Part shown: piece by piece, positions 4,793 to 9,746 of the stretch
Position numbering within the stretch: position 1 is the stretch's first letter
Layout: each line of letters starts with the position of its first letter
Assembly: GCA_934725005.1 (NCBI GenBank)
Contig: CAKVBE010000027.1
Span: 1 to 9,746, forward strand
Reading direction: 5' to 3'
DNA length: 9,746 nucleotides
Origin: an uncultured Rickettsiales bacterium
Lineage (GTDB): Bacteria > Pseudomonadota > Alphaproteobacteria > Rickettsiales > UBA1997
Position numbers and translations under genes: made by a program
Notes under the pieces: generated by a model
Database searches by the model: none
The model's input: the letters and a program-made list of their open reading frames with translations, nothing else
What the model was told of the DNA's origin: nothing

Positions 4793-6139
4793 ATGAAGAA
4801 AGTTGAACCAAAAATTTTAAGCGGTTTTATGGAATTACAACCAGCTGAACAATTGGTAATGAATAAAATTGTTGATACAATAAAAAATAAATATGAGCTT
4901 TTTGGTTTTACACCAATGGATACGCCGATAATAGAGCTATCTGAAGTTTTGTTGGCTAAAGCAGGTGGTGAAACTGAAAAACAAATATATAGATTTAACA
5001 AAGGTGATAATGATATATCTTTGAGATTTGATTTGACTGTTCCACTTGCCAGGTTTGTTGCAATGAATTATAACAACTTGACATTTCCATTTAGAAGATA
5101 CCAAGTTGGAAAGGTTTTTAGGGGTGAAAGGCCACAGAAGGGTAGATTTAGGGAATTTTATCAATGTGATATTGATATAGTTGGAAATGAAACATTGGAT
5201 AATAGTCATGATGCGGAAATACTTTCAACTATTTATAATGTGTTTAAGGATTTGGGTATTACTAAATTTAAAGTTCATTTAAATAATAGAAAGCTTTTAA
5301 ATGGATTTTTAGAATATCTTGAAATTAATGATAAATATCAAGATATATTAAGAATTATAGATAAAATTGCAAAAATCACGGAAGAACAATTTAAAGAAGA
5401 ATTATTGAAAATAGGTTTGTCTGATGATGTAATCTCTAAACTAATGTCATTTATTAAAATAAAAAGTGATAACAATAATATAATCGAAGTATTGAATTCG
5501 TTGGGAATAAAAAATATTAATTTTATTGATGGGCTTGGTGAACTTGATTACTTGATTAAAAATATAAAATGTTATGGAGTTTCTGATGATAATTTTATAG
5601 TTGATTTAAGTATAACTAGAGGACTTGATTATTATACTGGAACAGTATATGAAACAATCTTGGATGATTATCCGGAAGTTGGTAGTATATGTTCTGGTGG
5701 AAGATATGAAAACTTAGCAAGTTTTTATACTAATAAAAAATTACCAGGTGTTGGTGTCTCAATCGGACTAACTCGATTATTTGATCAGATGCGTTCAAGA
5801 AATTTAATAAATTTTGATAAAAGAGTATCATCTGATGTGCTAGTAATCTATATGGATGAAGTAAACAAAAATTATGCATTGGATATAACTAATATACTTA
5901 GAAACAATAAGATAAAAACTGAAATCATTACTGATAATATCAAGTTTAAAAATAAAATGAATTATGCTAATAAAATTGGAGTAAACAATGTTATTATTAT
6001 TGGTGAAAATGAAAAAAATACAAAAACCGTTTCATTGAAGCTAATGGATTCAGGAGAGCAAAAAACATTGAATTGTAATGAGTTGATCGATTATGTAAAA
6101 AACAATCAAAATCAAAAAAAGATATTTATGCTAAATTAA
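4793..6139 (+). CDS. hisS: Histidine--tRNA ligase (HisRS)
   Basis: A class II synthetase that charges tRNA-His with histidine through histidyl-adenylate in the cytoplasm. Class II motif 2 is FRGERPQKGRFREF (109-122), the histidine-specific loops are TRGLDYYTGTVYE (275-287) and CSGGRYENLA (300-309), and motif 3 is GVGVSIGLTRLF (319-330). The insertion between the catalytic motifs spans about 165-265, and the anticodon-binding domain runs from about 345 to 440. At 448 aa it is somewhat longer than the common ~420-aa bacterial form. The motif 2 region (RGERPQKGRFREFYQCDIDIVG-like) differs from the form I recall for many alphaproteobacteria (FRNEKPGPGRFRQF) and from the Rickettsia-type form. AGG (4783-4785) and AAAGGG just before the ATG can act as ribosome site. 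It is the second gene of the trmL unit. Confidence 0.95.
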   Translation: MKKVEPKILSGFMELQPAEQLVMNKIVDTIKNKYELFGFTPMDTPIIELSEVLLAKAGGETEKQIYRFNKGDNDISLRFDLTVPLARFVAMNYNNLTFPFRRYQVGKVFRGERPQKGRFREFYQCDIDIVGNETLDNSHDAEILSTIYNVFKDLGITKFKVHLNNRKLLNGFLEYLEINDKYQDILRIIDKIAKITEEQFKEELLKIGLSDDVISKLMSFIKIKSDNNNIIEVLNSLGIKNINFIDGLGELDYLIKNIKCYGVSDDNFIVDLSITRGLDYYTGTVYETILDDYPEVGSICSGGRYENLASFYTNKKLPGVGVSIGLTRLFDQMRSRNLINFDKRVSSDVLVIYMDEVNKNYALDITNILRNNKIKTEIITDNIKFKNKMNYANKIGVNNVIIIGENEKNTKTVSLKLMDSGEQKTLNCNELIDYVKNNQNQKKIFMLN

Positions 6140-6177
6140 TGCATTTTAAATTAAATTATTTCGTTTTACTGATTTTT

Positions 6178-6214
6178 GACTGGGTAGTATTTATGGTTTT
6201 CTTACTAGCCGGTC
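6178..6214. terminator. Inverted repeat between convergent hisS and addA (possible terminator)
   Basis: Arms 6178-6189 (gactgggtagta) and 6203-6214 (tactagccggtc) pair over 12 positions with one G-G mismatch and one T-G wobble, closing a 13-nt loop. The place, between two genes that face each other (141-nt gap), suits a bidirectional transcription end. Neither side has a proper T-run, so intrinsic termination would be weak and the element might only block or stabilise RNA ends. Confidence 0.45.
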
Positions 6215-6280
6215 GTTATTTATCTAAATTTTGTAAAATTTATTTTGCTTTGATTTTCTTTATTTTTAATAAGTTTGATG

Positions 6281-9200
6281 TTAATTAACTTCTATCATGT
6301 TTAAATAGCTGGTTAATAATATGTAGCATCTTATTTTTTTATCTATGTAGATTTTTGATACTAACTTTTTATACAATTCAAGTTGTTTTATAAAGGCTTC
6401 TGGTAAATCGCTTTGATTATTGTAGTTCCTTATTGTATTTTTATAATCTATAATGACAATTTCTCTTTCTTTTATTATTAATCTATCGATTTGACCGGAT
6501 ATTATTTCGCCATCAACTTCACCTATTATTGGTACTTCGCTTTTTGATGTATTACTAAAATATTCTTTGTATTTTTCTAAAATATCTAATACATTTCTTT
6601 TGATATTATTTCTTTCATTATTATCTAACGTGTAAAACGAATTATCTAAATATATATCAGCTATTTCATTTCTTTCTTCAATTTTTGCTGCTGGCAATAC
6701 CTCCAATAATTTATGAACAGCGTTTCCTTTTATTATGACCGTATCAAGATTTATAAGATTATTATCTTTATCAGAATGTTTGTAATATTGTGAAGGATTT
6801 ATTATTTTTTTATTTATTATTTCAGTACTGCATTTTTTAATGTTTTTTATTATTGAATTTATGGTGTCGTTTATTTTTTCTTGTTCATCAATAATTTTAT
6901 ATTCATTTTCTTCGCCAATGTAATAATATGTTTCTTCTTCATCAAGATAAAATTGTTTTTGTTTTCCTGTTTTCTTGATAGCTTCTAATAATAAATCATA
7001 CCAACTTTTATGTTTCTTTTCTTTTATTTCTTTGTTTTTTTCTTCGTTATCTACTTTTTCATTTTTATCTAACCAACTACAAATGTATAGTTCATTTTCA
7101 CTACGTGTTAGTGCCACGTATAATAATCTTAAATATTCTTCATATAATTTTTCTTTAACTATGTCATCTTGTTTAGATATGTTTAGAGTTTTTTTACAGT
7201 TATAAATTGGTAATTTACTTTCATATAAATTTTCAGTCCAGATTAATTTACCATCATTTTTAGTATTAAATTTACTTGTTATTAAAAATGTTATTGGTGA
7301 TTGTAAACCCTTTGATGCATGAACTGTCATTAATTTTACTTGATTCAGTGAAAAATCTAAGTCCTTTTTTATTTCGATTTTTTCTTGTTTTAGTGATTGT
7401 AAAAAACCTATCAATGAAGATGTGTTTTTGTCCTCGTAATTTTTTATTAATAACAAAAATTGATTTATTGTTTCAATTGCACTTTCAGAAAATCTATTGG
7501 TTATCTTTTTTCTATTATCAAAATTATCTAGTATATAATTTGATAATTCATAAATTGATAATTCATTACTTTTCTCTATAATATCATTCAAAAATAAAAA
7601 TACTTTTTTGTTTTTTTGTTTTATTGATTCATATAATGTTACATTATTCTCATTTTTATATATACATAAATCTAGTAATTCATCTTCTGTTAGATTTAAA
7701 AATGGTGATTTTATAATGTTTGCTAAATTTAAATCATCATCTGGAAATATAGTAAAATTTAATAAACATATAAAATCTTTGATTATAATATCATTAAGTA
7801 AAGATAACTTATCATATCCAGAATTTGGTACATTATTTTTGTTTAAATTTCTTATTAGATAAGACATAAATATTGGGTCTCTCTTTTGAAATAGAATCAT
7901 TATATCGCTATATTTTACATTTCTTTTTTTACCTTTTATTGTTATAACTTTTTTATTTTGTACCATGTCTCTTATTTTTATGGCAATTTCAGATGCTAAT
8001 TTTTCCTTGTTTTTATTTTCAATTTCTGGTGAAAAATCTAACTTCCATTCATTATTTGTATTAGATTTTTCCTCATGAACAGAAGAGGGTGACCAAACTT
8101 CAATATAGCCATTGTCATTTTCATTGGTTCTTATGCAGCTGTGTTGAATTTTGTTTGTTAGTTTTGAAATTTTTTCACTACAATCTTCAAACACTGTGTC
8201 TACAAATTTTAATATATTTGGTAATGAACGATATGAATAATTTAAATCTACTTTAAAAAAACTTTTTCTTGAATCTGTTATGATTTTTTTGTAAAACTCA
8301 AATCTTTCATTAAACATTTCTATATTTGCACCTTGAAACTTAAATATAGATTGTTTTTCATCTCCAACAACAAATATTGTTCTGTTTTTTTCACTATATC
8401 CTGAATAAAATTCATCAGTTATTGTTTGAATTAATAACCATTGCATTTTTGATGTATCTTGTGCCTCGTCAAGCAATATATAATCTATTCCATTATCTAA
8501 TTTATAATTAATCCATGCTGAATATTCTGTATTACTCAATAATCTGTATGTGTTTATGATTAAATCATTATAATCCAACAAATATTTATCATTTTTTAAT
8601 TTTTCATATATATCAATTATTTTTAATCCTATTTCGATAGCTAATATACTCAAATTGGCGCTTTTTATGTTCCAAATTTTTTGCCAAAAATCATAACATC
8701 TGTGTATTTCAAAATCCAGTGTATTGTAATATTCTTCACTTATATTTTTTATTTTTTTCATTGGATTTCGTGTAGAATTTTCACTTTCTATTTCGTAGTC
8801 TGCTTTTAAAAAGATTTTTAAATATTTTTCTATATTTTCTACTTTCTGTTCATAATTTAACTTTAAAAATTCAAACAAATAAGAATATTTTTCTCTCTGA
8901 CTTTCTGTGAGTTTGTCATTAATACTATTTATTGTGTTTGTTAACTTATTTTCTGGAATGTTTTCTATAAAATTATATAAATACTCTTCTGCATTATCTG
9001 AGTTTTTTATGTCTAATATTGAATAAATTTCATTTTTATAATCAAAATCAAAACCTTTGATATAACTTAAATCTGTTCTTTTATCTATTATTCCAGTTAT
9101 TAGCTCATTAAATTCATTTTCACTTTTTATAATTGGCCTTATTTTTTCAAAAAATTCTTTATCTATATTTGTTAAAAATTCATTTATTGCTTCATTGATT

Positions 9201-9658
9201 AATACGGTTGAGCCAATTTCTTCAACTATTTCAAAGTTCGGCGATAAGCCAGCTTCTATTGGAAACTTTTTTAAAATTTGTTGACAAAAAGAATGTATTG
9301 TAAAAATTTTTAAATCGTCGAGTTTATCAACAACGTTGGCAAATAAAATTCTAGCCTTCTGCAAAATTGAATTTTGTATATTATTTTGATTGAATAATTC
9401 TTTCAATTTATCCGATAAATCTTTGTCATTTAGTGTGACCCAAGTTGATAATTCTGAATAAATTCTTGACTTCATTTCATTAGCTGCTGTTCTTGTATAT
9501 GTTATACAAATAATTTTACTAATATCAATATCACTAACTAGTAATTTTAGTAGTCTCTTTACTAATATTGTTGTTTTTCCAGAGCCTGCTGACGCTGATA
9601 CCCAGATTGAATTATCTAAATTTAGCGCTATGTTTTGATTTCCCCTTCTTTTTTCCAT
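6281..9658 (-). CDS. addA: Double-strand break repair helicase-nuclease subunit AddA
   Basis: AddA is the UvrD-like helicase and RecB-type nuclease subunit of AddAB, which resects double-strand breaks for RecA loading. It is 1125 aa, close to full length for alphaproteobacterial AddA. Helicase motifs in order: Walker A ASAGSGKTT (22-30), motif Ia ITYTRTAANEM (52-62), motif II LLDEAQD (395-401), motif III VVGDEKQSIFKFQGA (430-444), motif IV LNYSYRS (472-478), motif V LMTVHASKGL (776-785) and motif VI YVALTRSENELY (847-858). The C-terminal nuclease shows GNAVH (978-982), GQID (1055-1058), IDYK (1070-1073) and QLELY (1092-1096), so both activities look intact. Spacers rich in Asn, Lys and Ile reflect the base composition. 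It starts 13 nt after the preceding minus-strand stop, fitting an addB-addA operon. There is no strong Shine-Dalgarno. Confidence 0.96.
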   Translation of the reverse strand: MEKRRGNQNIALNLDNSIWVSASAGSGKTTILVKRLLKLLVSDIDISKIICITYTRTAANEMKSRIYSELSTWVTLNDKDLSDKLKELFNQNNIQNSILQKARILFANVVDKLDDLKIFTIHSFCQQILKKFPIEAGLSPNFEIVEEIGSTVLINEAINEFLTNIDKEFFEKIRPIIKSENEFNELITGIIDKRTDLSYIKGFDFDYKNEIYSILDIKNSDNAEEYLYNFIENIPENKLTNTINSINDKLTESQREKYSYLFEFLKLNYEQKVENIEKYLKIFLKADYEIESENSTRNPMKKIKNISEEYYNTLDFEIHRCYDFWQKIWNIKSANLSILAIEIGLKIIDIYEKLKNDKYLLDYNDLIINTYRLLSNTEYSAWINYKLDNGIDYILLDEAQDTSKMQWLLIQTITDEFYSGYSEKNRTIFVVGDEKQSIFKFQGANIEMFNERFEFYKKIITDSRKSFFKVDLNYSYRSLPNILKFVDTVFEDCSEKISKLTNKIQHSCIRTNENDNGYIEVWSPSSVHEEKSNTNNEWKLDFSPEIENKNKEKLASEIAIKIRDMVQNKKVITIKGKKRNVKYSDIMILFQKRDPIFMSYLIRNLNKNNVPNSGYDKLSLLNDIIIKDFICLLNFTIFPDDDLNLANIIKSPFLNLTEDELLDLCIYKNENNVTLYESIKQKNKKVFLFLNDIIEKSNELSIYELSNYILDNFDNRKKITNRFSESAIETINQFLLLIKNYEDKNTSSLIGFLQSLKQEKIEIKKDLDFSLNQVKLMTVHASKGLQSPITFLITSKFNTKNDGKLIWTENLYESKLPIYNCKKTLNISKQDDIVKEKLYEEYLRLLYVALTRSENELYICSWLDKNEKVDNEEKNKEIKEKKHKSWYDLLLEAIKKTGKQKQFYLDEEETYYYIGEENEYKIIDEQEKINDTINSIIKNIKKCSTEIINKKIINPSQYYKHSDKDNNLINLDTVIIKGNAVHKLLEVLPAAKIEERNEIADIYLDNSFYTLDNNERNNIKRNVLDILEKYKEYFSNTSKSEVPIIGEVDGEIISGQIDRLIIKEREIVIIDYKNTIRNYNNQSDLPEAFIKQLELYKKLVSKIYIDKKIRCYILLTSYLNMIEVN

Positions 9659-9671
9659 AGAATTTACTCAA

Positions 9672-9746
9672 TTATTCTAGATATAATCTACTTTTGATAC
9701 TAATTTTTTCAATGGCAATAAATTGCATTAGCTTTATTTTAAAAGG
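9672..9746 (-). CDS. C-terminal fragment of the gene upstream of addA, probably addB
   Basis: An open minus-strand frame enters at the window edge and ends with TAA at 9674-9672, 24 codons (ending SRLYLE). The fragment is too short to show any AddB motif, and it does not obviously match the ends of AddB proteins that I recall. The assignment rests on position: alphaproteobacteria commonly encode addB directly before addA, and the gap here is 13 nt. Part of the frame could be chance, because the upstream sequence is not visible. Confidence 0.45.
   Translation of the reverse strand, partial: PFKIKLMQFIAIEKISIKSRLYLE

Noticed and set aside
4738..5209. Two minus-strand open frames of 87 and 90 codons
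   Set aside because: Both are antisense to the conserved hisS coding sequence (and partly trmL) and match nothing.
6975..7862. Three plus-strand open frames of 76, 101 and 84 codons
   Set aside because: They are shadows of addA on the other strand; addA motifs continue through the region without interruption.

Overview
The window is very AT-rich and gene-dense outside one region, with few Shine-Dalgarno motifs. It looks like a low-GC alphaproteobacterium, possibly host-associated or streamlined. Supporting signs are an AddA-type helicase-nuclease that follows what is probably the end of addB, an IalB-family exported protein, an alphaproteobacterial-style TrmL, and the ftsA-ftsZ order. I cannot name the genus. 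The histidyl-tRNA synthetase has motifs that differ from the usual alphaproteobacterial form, so placement by that gene alone would mislead.

Layout. Positions 1-1366 (minus strand) carry ftsA followed by the first codons of ftsZ, the core of the cell-division ring. Positions 1367-2253 are noncoding. They hold two tandem copies of a ~255-nt structured repeat with shorter related repeats on either side. The genes that often precede ftsA (ftsQ, ddl) are absent here. A tRNA-Ser(GGA) gene lies on the minus strand at 2254-2343, and its likely promoter overlaps a plus-strand promoter.

From 2424 the plus strand carries a tight envelope operon: an exported IalB-family protein, undecaprenyl-diphosphatase UppP (abutting), and an unrecognised lysine-rich protein (8-nt overlap). 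A second likely promoter at 4276-4304, embedded in two back-to-back small hairpins, begins a two-gene translation unit: trmL (TTG start; tRNA wobble methylation) and hisS.

hisS converges on addA, which occupies 6281-9658 on the minus strand. The two are separated by 141 nt with one inverted repeat. Just upstream of addA, the last 24 codons of another minus-strand gene, probably addB, run off the window edge; AddA and AddB would together form the double-strand-break resection enzyme.

The protein-coding content is mostly housekeeping and I see no defence, toxin or mobile gene system. The least explained parts are the tandem structured repeat beside ftsA, the unrecognised protein behind uppP, and the hairpin-embedded trmL promoter.
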